Shown in pieces: positions 1 to 7,400 of a stretch of 10,459 nucleotides of DNA. This DNA is from Anaerolineaceae bacterium (lineage in GTDB: Bacteria > Chloroflexota > Anaerolineae > Anaerolineales > Anaerolineaceae): contig WOZA01000074.1 of assembly GCA_011620505.1 (NCBI GenBank), forward strand, positions 8,627-19,085, in the 5' to 3' direction. Below the pieces are notes generated by a model. That model searched no databases, was not told where the DNA came from, and worked only from the letters and a program-made list of their open reading frames with translations. The position numbers and the translations under genes are program-made. The stretch's first letter is position 1; each line of letters starts with the position of its first letter.

Positions 1-1
1 C

Positions 2-316
2 TACTATGCCGTAGCTCCATTTCTGGGAGTGATTTTCTCCTTCCTGATTTTCCGGACGCTTCCTCTGCCAACTTTTTGGGTGGGATTGATCCTGATGGCC
101 GCTGCCAGCTGGTTTTTGGTAACCGACACAATTAGCATCCAGCACACGCATCCCCATACACATACCAAAATGGTGGTCAAACGCAGGGGCGACGATCTCG
201 TCCCAGAGATAATCGAATATACCCATACGCACTTTCATGCCCATCAGCGGGAAGACGAAGAAGATCATGACCACTCGCATCCTTCGGATGCAGGCAATAA
301 CCCGGCTGGAACTTGA
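2..316 (+). CDS. EamA/DMT-family transporter, C-terminal fragment with His-rich tail
   Basis: The 5' end lies outside the window; the frame is open from base 2 to the TGA at 314-316. The first residues (YYAVAPFLGVIFSFLIFR) and the following hydrophobic stretch (FWVGLILMAAASWFLV) resemble the last two transmembrane helices of EamA/drug-metabolite-transporter proteins, in which a 'YYAxAPFxGV' segment followed by a short loop and a final helix is typical. The helices are followed by a soluble tail of about 60 residues with three histidine clusters (HTHPHTHT, HTHFHAH, DHDHSH) separated by charged sequence. His-rich tails are known in some members of this family and could bind divalent metal, but this is inference; the substrate is unknown. 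No terminator is visible after the stop. The 98-base gap to the next gene is AT-rich. Confidence 0.72.
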   Translation, partial: YYAVAPFLGVIFSFLIFRTLPLPTFWVGLILMAAASWFLVTDTISIQHTHPHTHTKMVVKRRGDDLVPEIIEYTHTHFHAHQREDEEDHDHSHPSDAGNNPAGT

Positions 317-414
317 GACTGTGCGCGTTAATCAAAAATATCTTGCAAGTCATAAATGGATTAAAATCTCTAATATAGCTCATCTACCATTTAAACAAAG
401 ATTGGAAGGTAGTC

Positions 415-3009
415 ATGTCTGATCAAATCCCTGAAATAAATGCAGGCCGACGTCGGAAGAGCAGTAATCGTCCGACCACACAAGCGGAACAACCGATTCG
501 CAGGCCAGCCGGTTCGGCTAAACCAAGCGCCAAACCCACCAGGCCAACCTATCCAAATGGATCCAGTCAAAGCTCTGGCAGTAACCCGAGTGGTTCCTCC
601 TCGAGCGGAAGCAGCGGTTTGGGTGGGCTTGGCGGTCTGCTCGGAGGGCTTGGCGGATCGGGCAGTTCGGGCGGCTCTGGTAGTTCAGGTGGGCTTGGCG
701 GTTTGACGGGCTCCAGCGGTAGCCGGCGAGGTCGCAGCGGTGGAATCATTGGGATCATCATCCTGGTAATAGTGCTCTATTTTCTCTTGAGAGGTTGCCA
801 GGGTGGATCATTGCTATCGGGTACGACCGGTCTTGAGGCTGAGCCTACGCAGAATGTGCCTTTTTTTACAGAACCAACACAACCATTGCAGCCATCTCAG
901 CCACGTGCCACAGGCACCCCCTGGCCGACAGCGCTCAATACCGGTGCAAATTCCGGGCAGAAGTGGTTGGTAATGATGTACCAGGATGCCGATGACCCAG
1001 CGCTCGAACGGGACATCATGATGGACCTGAATGAAATGGAGATGATAGGCTCCACGGATCAGGTTGTGATCGTCAGTCAGATAGATCGTTATCGTGGGGG
1101 ATATTCCGGCGATGGCAACTGGGACACAACCCGCCGTTACTTGGTGACCTATGATAATGACCTGAACAATCTCGGCTCCGAATTACTGATGGATCTGGGC
1201 GAGAAGAATATGGGCGATGCCACTACTCTCTCGGACTATTTGACCTGGGCGATCAAGAGCTATCCAGCAGATAAGTATGTGCTGGTCATGTCGGACCACG
1301 GCATGGGATGGCCGGGCGGCTGGAGCGATCCTTCCCCCGCTGAGCAAGACCGCAGCACCAACGCGCCTTTGGTTTCGGCCATGAAGGATGACATTATCTA
1401 TCTCAACGAATTGGAAAAGGCACTGGATAACACCATTCAGACAACCGGGATCGATAAATTCGACCTGATCGGTCTGGATGCCTGCCTGATGAGCCAGATG
1501 GAAGTGTATACCGCACTGGAACCTTATGCACATTATGCAGTCGCATCAGAAGAGACTGAACCTGGGTTGGGTTGGGCTTACACCGCCTTCCTGAGCTTAA
1601 TGGTCTATAACCCGGACGTAACCACGGAAGAACTGGCGGCAAATATCGTCGATTCCTACATCAGCCAGGATCAGCGGGTGGTCGATGACCAGGCACGTGC
1701 GGATTTCCTGGCGCAAAACTCCAGTGGGGGTGGATGGTATGTCAATCGGATGAGCGCGGAGCAGTTGGCTGCCCAGCTTGAGGAGAATGTTACTCTGACC
1801 GCAGTGAATCTCGATGACCTGCAGCCACTGCTGAATGCTATCAATCAATTCTCTTACTACCTGCAAAATGTCGATCAGCGGGCGGTGGCGCAGGCACGTA
1901 GTTACGCCCAGTCCTATACCTCCATTTTCGGCAGCAACGTGCCGCCTTCATTCATTGACCTGGGTCATTTTGCAGCCCTGACAGCCAAGTATGCCGGCGA
2001 CAGCACCACGCGCCAACAGGCAAATAACGTGCTCAGCGCTATTCAGCAGGTGGTTGTAGCGGAGAAGCATGGTCCTTCGAAGCCCGGTTCAACCGGTATT
2101 GCCGTTTACTTCCCCAATTCCCAACTTTACAGCAATAACTCAACGGGCATGGCATCCTACTCAGTGATTGCTAACACCTTTAGCAGGGCGTCGCTCTGGG
2201 ATGACTTCCTGGGCTATCACTATGCCGGGCGGAAGTTCACGGAAAATGCCGTGGAAGCGGTCAATATCAACCGTGCCAGCCAGATACCTGGGGCGGGAAC
2301 TGTTACGGTCACTGACATCAGTGCAAGCGCCAACAGGGTCTCACCAGGTGATTCAATCACGCTGAGCACAACCATCACTGGTAAAAACATCGGCTATATC
2401 TACTTGTTTACTGGCTTGGTTGATACGGCTTCGAATAGTATTTACGTAGCGGACACCGATTATCTTGAAAGCCCGTCCACGGGAACTGAAAATGGCGTTT
2501 ATTACCCCATCTGGCCAGACGCGGAGACCTTCAAGCTCAATTTTGATTTCGAACCATTGGTTTTCACCATCACGGATGGGACCGAATCAGGCATTGCGCT
2601 GCTCAATCCGGTGTCTTATGGCGCGTCGGCTGAGCAGGCTGTTTACGCGGTGGATGGGACCTACACCTTCAGCGAAACCGGCGAGACCCGCACCGCGCAA
2701 CTCCTGTTCAAGGATGAGTATTTGTTCCAGGTGATAGGTTTCGTGGGCAACAGCACTGCTGGAACTGCTTCGGAAATCACGCCGAACCCGGGAGACACCT
2801 TCACAATCTCTTACAAATGGATGGATTTGGATGCTAACGGAAAGGTCACCAAGATTTCGACCACCGATGGAGATGTCTTGACCTTCGGCAGTAAGCCGTT
2901 CCAGTGGAAGCAGGAATGGCTGCCGAGCGGGGATTACCTGGTCGGTTTCCTGGTGGCGGATCTGGATGGGAATGTGACGCCAGTTTATACGAACGTTACG
3001 GTTGAATAG
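415..3009 (+). CDS. Membrane-anchored clostripain-family (peptidase C11) cysteine protease
   Basis: The 864-residue product has the clan CD Cys/His dyad of clostripain-like proteases: His295 in SDHGMGW and Cys357 in LDACLMSQME. Asp355, two residues before the Cys, matches the position of an S1-pocket acid in characterised C11 enzymes, which cleave after Arg or Lys. Order of parts: Arg-rich N-terminus (11-30), Pro-rich stretch, Gly/Ser-rich low-complexity region (about 49-103), one transmembrane helix (about 110-125) with Arg on its N-terminal side, a Pro/Thr-rich linker (about 143-170), the protease domain (about 183-604), then beta-rich, probably Ig-like domains (about 629-864). The topology suggests an N-in anchor with the protease outside the cell. 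The start is supported by GGAAGG at 404-409, five bases before the ATG. I see no confident promoter in the AT-rich 317-403. An intrinsic terminator follows the stop. The substrate is unknown. Confidence 0.85.
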   Translation: MSDQIPEINAGRRRKSSNRPTTQAEQPIRRPAGSAKPSAKPTRPTYPNGSSQSSGSNPSGSSSSGSSGLGGLGGLLGGLGGSGSSGGSGSSGGLGGLTGSSGSRRGRSGGIIGIIILVIVLYFLLRGCQGGSLLSGTTGLEAEPTQNVPFFTEPTQPLQPSQPRATGTPWPTALNTGANSGQKWLVMMYQDADDPALERDIMMDLNEMEMIGSTDQVVIVSQIDRYRGGYSGDGNWDTTRRYLVTYDNDLNNLGSELLMDLGEKNMGDATTLSDYLTWAIKSYPADKYVLVMSDHGMGWPGGWSDPSPAEQDRSTNAPLVSAMKDDIIYLNELEKALDNTIQTTGIDKFDLIGLDACLMSQMEVYTALEPYAHYAVASEETEPGLGWAYTAFLSLMVYNPDVTTEELAANIVDSYISQDQRVVDDQARADFLAQNSSGGGWYVNRMSAEQLAAQLEENVTLTAVNLDDLQPLLNAINQFSYYLQNVDQRAVAQARSYAQSYTSIFGSNVPPSFIDLGHFAALTAKYAGDSTTRQQANNVLSAIQQVVVAEKHGPSKPGSTGIAVYFPNSQLYSNNSTGMASYSVIANTFSRASLWDDFLGYHYAGRKFTENAVEAVNINRASQIPGAGTVTVTDISASANRVSPGDSITLSTTITGKNIGYIYLFTGLVDTASNSIYVADTDYLESPSTGTENGVYYPIWPDAETFKLNFDFEPLVFTITDGTESGIALLNPVSYGASAEQAVYAVDGTYTFSETGETRTAQLLFKDEYLFQVIGFVGNSTAGTASEITPNPGDTFTISYKWMDLDANGKVTKISTTDGDVLTFGSKPFQWKQEWLPSGDYLVGFLVADLDGNVTPVYTNVTVE

Positions 3010-3025
3010 TGTTCCTTTATTTAAT

Positions 3026-3059
3026 AACCAGGTCTGCGATTGCAGACCTGGTTTAGTTT
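3026..3059 (+). terminator. Rho-independent terminator after the C11 protease gene
   Basis: A perfect 12-bp stem pairs 3026-3037 (AACCAGGTCTGC) with 3042-3053 (GCAGACCTGGTT). The loop is the four bases GATT, and a T-rich run (to 3059) follows. It begins 16 bases after the protease stop codon. This is a textbook intrinsic terminator and implies that secA is transcribed from its own promoter. Confidence 0.88.
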
Positions 3060-3065
3060 CCGTTG

Positions 3066-3090
3066 GCCGGATTGTGCAGTACAATCTGGC
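3066..3090 (+). other. Stem-loop in the protease-secA intergenic region
   Basis: Bases 3066-3075 (GGCCGGATTG..T arm) pair with 3081-3090 (ACAATCTGGC) over 10 bp with one G-T wobble and a five-base loop (GCAGT). It lies just downstream of the terminator, and no T-run follows it. Its 5' arm contains GCCGGATT, which recurs in the next hairpin. The function is unknown, and I cannot tell whether it is transcribed. Confidence 0.45.
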
Positions 3091-3109
3091 ATGAACGGGG
3101 AAGTAAAGA

Positions 3110-3164
3110 AAGCCGGATTCAACCCTGGAGAAAAGAGCCCCAGGGCAGGCAAGGAATCCGGTTT
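3110..3164 (+). other. Nested two-helix hairpin, possible structured RNA or element remnant
   Basis: An outer helix pairs 3110-3120 (AAGCCGGATTC) with 3154-3164 (GAATCCGGTTT), 11 bp with one wobble. Inside it, 3123-3128 (CCCTGG) pairs perfectly with 3140-3145 (CCAGGG) around an 11-base purine-rich loop. The internal loop is asymmetric (2 bases against 8). This is more ordered than expected for neutral spacer, but I do not recognise a known riboswitch or small RNA. No clear promoter or adjacent T-run marks it as an independent transcript, and the predicted secA start site lies downstream of it. Confidence 0.4.
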
Positions 3165-3206
3165 GCGAACTACCAGAACCCGCCACAAGAACTATTTTTA
3201 CATACC

Positions 3207-3280
3207 TGCAGCATGCGGTTGTTGCAGCATGCGGTTGTAATGTCAAGCAGCATGCGGTTGTAAGCCGTCGAGCAGGCGGT
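3207..3280 (+). repeat. Four-copy AGCATGCGGT repeat array upstream of secA
   Basis: The ten bases AGCATGCGGT occur at 3210-3219, 3226-3235 and 3249-3258, and once as AGCAGGCGGT (9 of 10) at 3271-3280. The first three copies sit in a longer identical block (GCAGCATGCGGTTGT), and copies two and three also share the following AA. Start-to-start distances are 16, 23 and 22 bases. The last copy lies five bases upstream of the secA -10 box. The position suggests a regulator-binding array, but a small tandem-repeat expansion is also possible. I noticed no further copies elsewhere in the window. Confidence 0.65.
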
Positions 3281-3290
3281 ATGCTATAAT
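3258..3290 (+). promoter_or_regulatory. Probable secA promoter with extended -10
   Basis: A perfect TATAAT at 3285-3290 is preceded by TG at 3282-3283, giving the extended -10 form TGCTATAAT, which can work with a weak -35. The best -35-like hexamer, TTGTAA at 3258-3263, is 21 bases upstream, longer than the usual 17, and falls in the third repeat copy. The predicted start is near 3297, giving an untranslated leader of about 73 bases. Confidence 0.62.
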
Positions 3291-3312
3291 TTAACATTAC
3301 GGGTTGCCATAA

Positions 3313-3331
3313 CAGCCGGTTTTGGCGGCTG
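3313..3331 (+). other. Hairpin in the secA 5' leader
   Basis: CAGCCG (3313-3318) pairs with CGGCTG (3326-3331), 6 bp with a seven-base loop. It would lie about 17-35 bases into the predicted secA transcript, well before the AGGA ribosome-binding site at 3358-3361. It does not cover that site, so any regulatory role is speculative. I found no SecM-like arrest peptide in the leader. Confidence 0.35.
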
Positions 3332-3369
3332 GATATTGATTGAAATTTACGACTCACAGGATTTGAATT

Positions 3370-6300
3370 ATGTTCAAGAAAATTGGGCAGATCTTCACAG
3401 GAGATCCGCATAAAAAGAAAATTGACCAACTGGTAACGATTGTAGACCAGATCAATGCCCTCGAAGGGCAATTTGAGAAGCTGAGCAATGATGGGCTTGC
3501 AGCCAAGACGGTTGAATACCGTGAGCGCCTGGCTAAAGGCGAAACCCTTGATTCGCTTCTGCCGGAAGCCTTCGCGACCGTGCGCGAAGCGGGCAAGCGG
3601 GTATTAGGGCAACGCCACTACGACGTACAGTTAATCTGCGGCATTAATCTACACCAGGGGGGTATATCGGAACTGCGAACGGGAGAAGGCAAAACCCTCT
3701 CTGCCACTCTGCCGCTTTACCTTAACGCCCTCGAAGGCAAGGGCGCTCACCTGGTCACGGTGAACGATTACCTGGCAAGGCGCGACGGACGCTGGATGGG
3801 CGCGATATTTGCCATGTTGGGTATGAGCGTGGGTGTACTCCAGGCAGTCGGTAGTGCAGATGGCGGCGAGCATGCTTTCATCTTCGATCCCAACGAGAGA
3901 TCCTTAGCAGAAGCTACCAATCTGCTCAGACCTGTGCCGCGTAAGCAAGCCTACCTGGCTGATATCACCTATGGAACCAACAGTGAGTTTGGTTTTGACT
4001 ATCTGCGCGACAACATCACGATGCGTTGGGATCAACGTGTTCAGCGTGGGCATCATTTTGCCATCATCGATGAAGTTGACAACATCCTGATCGATGAAGC
4101 GCGAACTCCGTTAATCATCTCGGGCGCATCGCATGAGGATTCCGAGAACTACATCCGCATGGCGCAGATCGTCAGAGCACTGAACCCCGAAGATTATGAG
4201 GTTGAAGAAAAAGACCAAACCGTGAGCCTGACCGAAGTCGGCATCGGGCACGTGGAAGAGCTGCTCGGGGAGCCACTCTCTGACCCTGAGCGACCGGAAG
4301 ATATTAAACCCGAGCAGGCGCGCTTGATGGGCTTTTTGGAGCAATCCCTGCGAGCGGCATTCCTTTTCCGGAGAAATAAAGATTACATTGTCCAGAATGG
4401 CGAAGTCATCATCGTGGATGAGTTTACCGGTCGCATGATGCCCGGAAGGCGCTGGTCCGACGGTTTGCACCAGGCAATCGAAGCCAAGGAGGGCGTGAAG
4501 GTGCAAGCGGAAAATATCACGCATGCCACCATCACCATCCAGAATTACTTCCGCATGTACAGCAAACTGGCTGGCATGACTGGTACGGCGCTTACCGAGA
4601 AAGAGGAGTTCTTCCGGATCTACGGACTGGACGTGCTTCCGATTCCAACAAACCTCGAATACCAGGCAATGCGGCCGGAATCGGGTCTGCGCGATGAAGA
4701 AGTGAAGGATGAGGAAGGCTACAAATTCACCTACTACTATGCCGAATCGGATCCCCAGAAAAAACCCCTGTTCTATAAGCGTAAGGATTATCCGGATGTG
4801 ATCTATCGCACGACCGAAGGCAAAGTGCGCGCGATTGTACAGGAAATCATCCATTACTATGTGATTGGGCGACCGCAATTGGTGGGCTCAACTTCGGTTG
4901 AAAACTCCGAACGCCTTTCGGAGCGATTGAGCGCAGAGATGGTGCGGCGTCTGCTGCAGGTGAAACTGATCCGGCAGGCATGGTTCAAAACCAAGGGGCT
5001 CAACGAGGCTGATTTTGTTGATCAACCCGAGCTGAAAATCTTAAGCGAACCCCTGGATAAGCTGCGCATGCCGGAATTGCGCCGGCTCGCAACGCAAAAC
5101 GGAATGACCACGCTCGACCTGGCAGATGAATCCAATAAGGCGAACCTGCTGGCTCTGCTGAAGCTGGAAGAAAAAGATTGGGAACGTCTGAAAGCTCTGT
5201 TCGACAGCGGTATCCCGCACCAGGTGTTGAATGCCCGCAAACACACAGAAGAGTCGCTGATCATCGCTGGAGCTGGCGCGTTTGGGGCCGTGACGATTGC
5301 CACCAACATGGCTGGCCGCGGTGTGGATATCAAGCTGGGTGGGGAGCTTTCGGAAGGCCTGCTCTCGCGGGTAAACCAGGTGCTGGCGGAGAAAACCCAG
5401 GCTGACCCCTACAACATGTCCATGCCCGAACGATTAGAAGCGGTGAAGGCACTGGATGGGGACCTGGACGAGACCCAGCAAGAGGCAGTGAACGGCTTCC
5501 TGGTCTACATGGAGAACATGGCAAAAGTGCGTGAACTGGGCGGCTTGCATGTCATTGGCTCAGAACGACATGAAGCGCGCCGCATTGATAACCAACTGCG
5601 CGGTCGTGCTGGCCGGCAGGGAGACCCGGGCTCATCGCGATTTTACCTGGCACTGGATGATGACCTGATGCGAATGTTTGGCGGGCAGCAAATGGAAGGG
5701 TTGCTGCAGCGCTTCAAGATCGATGAGAACATGCCAATCGAAATTCCTCTGGTGAATAGGCTGGTTGAGCAGTCTCAGACCCGCGTGGAAGGTGCTAACT
5801 TTGATGTGCGCAAGCATCTGCTGGAATACGATGATGTGCTGAACACGCAAAGAAACCGGATTTACAGCCAGCGGGACAAGATCTTTACCAAGGACGACCT
5901 GCATGAAGACGTAAGCGAAATGCTGGTCACTGAGCTTGGCCGCAGGATACGCACCGGTCTCGAGGACAAAGAAGGTCCCTGGAAATTACTGGGATTCCTG
6001 GAGGACATCCAGCCTTCCATCCAGACAGACTTTGGCAGTTACCCAAGTTATTCCTTGAAGATGGTGCTGGACAGCCTTGGCACTCCAAGTGATGAAGATG
6101 CCCTGATCGAAAAACTCGTGGCATTGGCAAAAGATGCCGTGCTGAGCGAGAATGAACACATCCGCGAAGGGGCGGCTCTGCTCTTTGAACGCAGCGAACA
6201 GAGTATGAAGACTCAGCTGGCAGAACGCAATGAAATGCTGGACGCTTACCTGGATAGCTTTGATCCGAGTGAGCAGCATGACCTGGCAGCGGAGATTGGC

Positions 6301-7389
6301 GCGATCGTGCAGACTCCGGTGAGATTGTCGTCAGCCCAACAACGCAGCTTCATGGAAGACCCCATGAGCATGAAAGCCCCGCTCAAGGAAGCCTTGCGGA
6401 CAGGCGTGATGTTGACGACGGTTCGGCGGATCCTCCTGACGCTTGAGAAACGCTTTGGGGATAACTGGGCGATGAAACCCATTGACCTGGCGCAACTGCC
6501 TTGGGCAGAAGTGCGGCAAAAAATCGATTCCCAGATCAACGATGCGCTCGAAAAGCGAGTGGATCGGCTGTTTGGGGCTGAAGGCGAAGTGCGGCGCGAC
6601 CTCGAAGCGAACCCGGAACTGCTGCAGGCTGCGTTAACCTCTGAAGACGCGCGCGTCCAACTGGTGCAGCTGACCACCGAGGGCAAGAGAATCGCTTTTG
6701 ATGCCCACTCGCATCGGAAAACTTTCCAAACCCAGCTGAGGTTGAGCTACCTTTTCTCTATGTCAGAGCAGCTGCTAAAGCAGCCGGCTGAAAAAGTCAC
6801 AGAAGAGGTTCTGACTCATTTACAAGGTGCAGAAAAGAAGCTTGCTGAAATTTTCGGGGAGTTTGAGTTTCAACATCTGGCAAATAACAATTTCACATTG
6901 GCAGATCTGCCAAAAGCGACAAAGGACGCATTAAACGCCAAGCTTGGTGAACAGGAATTCGAAGCGATCTCGGGATTGGCTATAGAGGATATCCCGGAGA
7001 CTCTGCACGAAAGTATCCGCGAAGTTCTGGGTGATAAAGCCCAAAATCGCATCTATCGCGATTTGCTGCTTGGCACAATCACTGAAACCTGGGTGGAATA
7101 CCTGACCCGCATGGAAGCGTTGCGGGTTTCGATCAGCATGGAGTCTTATGCCCAGCGCGACCCACTGGTGCGCTATAAGAGCCAGGCGAGTACGCTGTTT
7201 ACAGAGATGCTTTCGGAGGTCCGCCAGACAGTGATCAGCCGAATGTTCCGCTACCGCCCGACGAAAGCAGCCGAACCGCAAAATGCTATCGCGACTCCTG
7301 CTCCGGTAAAAGCCACAGGCGGGGCAGAGCCAAAGCCAAAGCCTGCTACTGAATCGAGCTCGAACAAGAAGCGGCGAAAACGCCACTAA
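3370..7389 (+). CDS. secA: SecA, preprotein translocase ATPase, with large insertions
   Basis: SecA is the cytosolic motor that pushes unfolded preproteins through SecYEG using ATP. The family's core motifs are present: Walker A TGEGKT (104-109, Lys108 as in E. coli), DEVD (234-237), the preprotein cross-linking domain following RTPLIISG, and the helicase motif QLRGRAGRQGD (742-752). The helical scaffold appears as LLEYDDVLNTQR, and a divergent two-helix finger ends in ESYAQRDP (Tyr1260). The protein has 1339 residues against 901 in E. coli. Compared with E. coli I see extra sequence at about 160-190, 429-470, 524-612 and 659-722, and about 290 extra residues between 838 and 1230, where the helical wing domain belongs. 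The C-terminal zinc-binding Cys motif is absent; the protein ends in a Pro/Ala/Lys linker and KKRRKRH. AGGA at 3358-3361 supports the start. The frame is uninterrupted, so these are not frameshift artefacts. Confidence 0.96.
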   Translation: MFKKIGQIFTGDPHKKKIDQLVTIVDQINALEGQFEKLSNDGLAAKTVEYRERLAKGETLDSLLPEAFATVREAGKRVLGQRHYDVQLICGINLHQGGISELRTGEGKTLSATLPLYLNALEGKGAHLVTVNDYLARRDGRWMGAIFAMLGMSVGVLQAVGSADGGEHAFIFDPNERSLAEATNLLRPVPRKQAYLADITYGTNSEFGFDYLRDNITMRWDQRVQRGHHFAIIDEVDNILIDEARTPLIISGASHEDSENYIRMAQIVRALNPEDYEVEEKDQTVSLTEVGIGHVEELLGEPLSDPERPEDIKPEQARLMGFLEQSLRAAFLFRRNKDYIVQNGEVIIVDEFTGRMMPGRRWSDGLHQAIEAKEGVKVQAENITHATITIQNYFRMYSKLAGMTGTALTEKEEFFRIYGLDVLPIPTNLEYQAMRPESGLRDEEVKDEEGYKFTYYYAESDPQKKPLFYKRKDYPDVIYRTTEGKVRAIVQEIIHYYVIGRPQLVGSTSVENSERLSERLSAEMVRRLLQVKLIRQAWFKTKGLNEADFVDQPELKILSEPLDKLRMPELRRLATQNGMTTLDLADESNKANLLALLKLEEKDWERLKALFDSGIPHQVLNARKHTEESLIIAGAGAFGAVTIATNMAGRGVDIKLGGELSEGLLSRVNQVLAEKTQADPYNMSMPERLEAVKALDGDLDETQQEAVNGFLVYMENMAKVRELGGLHVIGSERHEARRIDNQLRGRAGRQGDPGSSRFYLALDDDLMRMFGGQQMEGLLQRFKIDENMPIEIPLVNRLVEQSQTRVEGANFDVRKHLLEYDDVLNTQRNRIYSQRDKIFTKDDLHEDVSEMLVTELGRRIRTGLEDKEGPWKLLGFLEDIQPSIQTDFGSYPSYSLKMVLDSLGTPSDEDALIEKLVALAKDAVLSENEHIREGAALLFERSEQSMKTQLAERNEMLDAYLDSFDPSEQHDLAAEIGAIVQTPVRLSSAQQRSFMEDPMSMKAPLKEALRTGVMLTTVRRILLTLEKRFGDNWAMKPIDLAQLPWAEVRQKIDSQINDALEKRVDRLFGAEGEVRRDLEANPELLQAALTSEDARVQLVQLTTEGKRIAFDAHSHRKTFQTQLRLSYLFSMSEQLLKQPAEKVTEEVLTHLQGAEKKLAEIFGEFEFQHLANNNFTLADLPKATKDALNAKLGEQEFEAISGLAIEDIPETLHESIREVLGDKAQNRIYRDLLLGTITETWVEYLTRMEALRVSISMESYAQRDPLVRYKSQASTLFTEMLSEVRQTVISRMFRYRPTKAAEPQNAIATPAPVKATGGAEPKPKPATESSSNKKRRKRH

Positions 7390-7400
7390 GAGGTAAGGGA

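Noticed and set aside
784..801. Lipobox-like LRGC after the protease membrane helix (Cys128)
   Set aside because: Arg at the -2 position and more than 100 residues before the helix do not fit a lipoprotein signal peptide.
3063..3263. Two overlapping 66-codon open frames on the + strand in the protease-secA intergenic region
   Set aside because: They run through hairpins and the repeat array, have no ribosome-binding site, and the repeated CSMRL/SSMRL residues simply reflect the DNA repeat.
3207..3263. Direct repeats considered as a small CRISPR array
   Set aside because: The repeats are about 15 bases with spacers of 1-8 bases and no cas genes are present.
3336..3447. Short TTG-started open frame overlapping the secA start, considered as a SecM-like leader peptide
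   Set aside because: It has no ribosome-binding site or arrest-like motif, and it reads mainly through secA out of frame.
2587..3471. 294-codon open frame on the - strand
   Set aside because: It is antisense to the protease and to the secA start, crosses the terminator and promoter, and its product shows no recognisable domain.
4111..4878. 255-codon open frame on the - strand inside secA
   Set aside because: It is the antisense shadow of strongly conserved SecA coding sequence and shows no domain.
3370..7389. SecA considered as a gene fusion or assembly artefact because of its length
   Set aside because: The frame is continuous, the N- and C-terminal SecA landmarks are in the right order, and the extra sequence lies at domain boundaries, with no foreign domain recognised.
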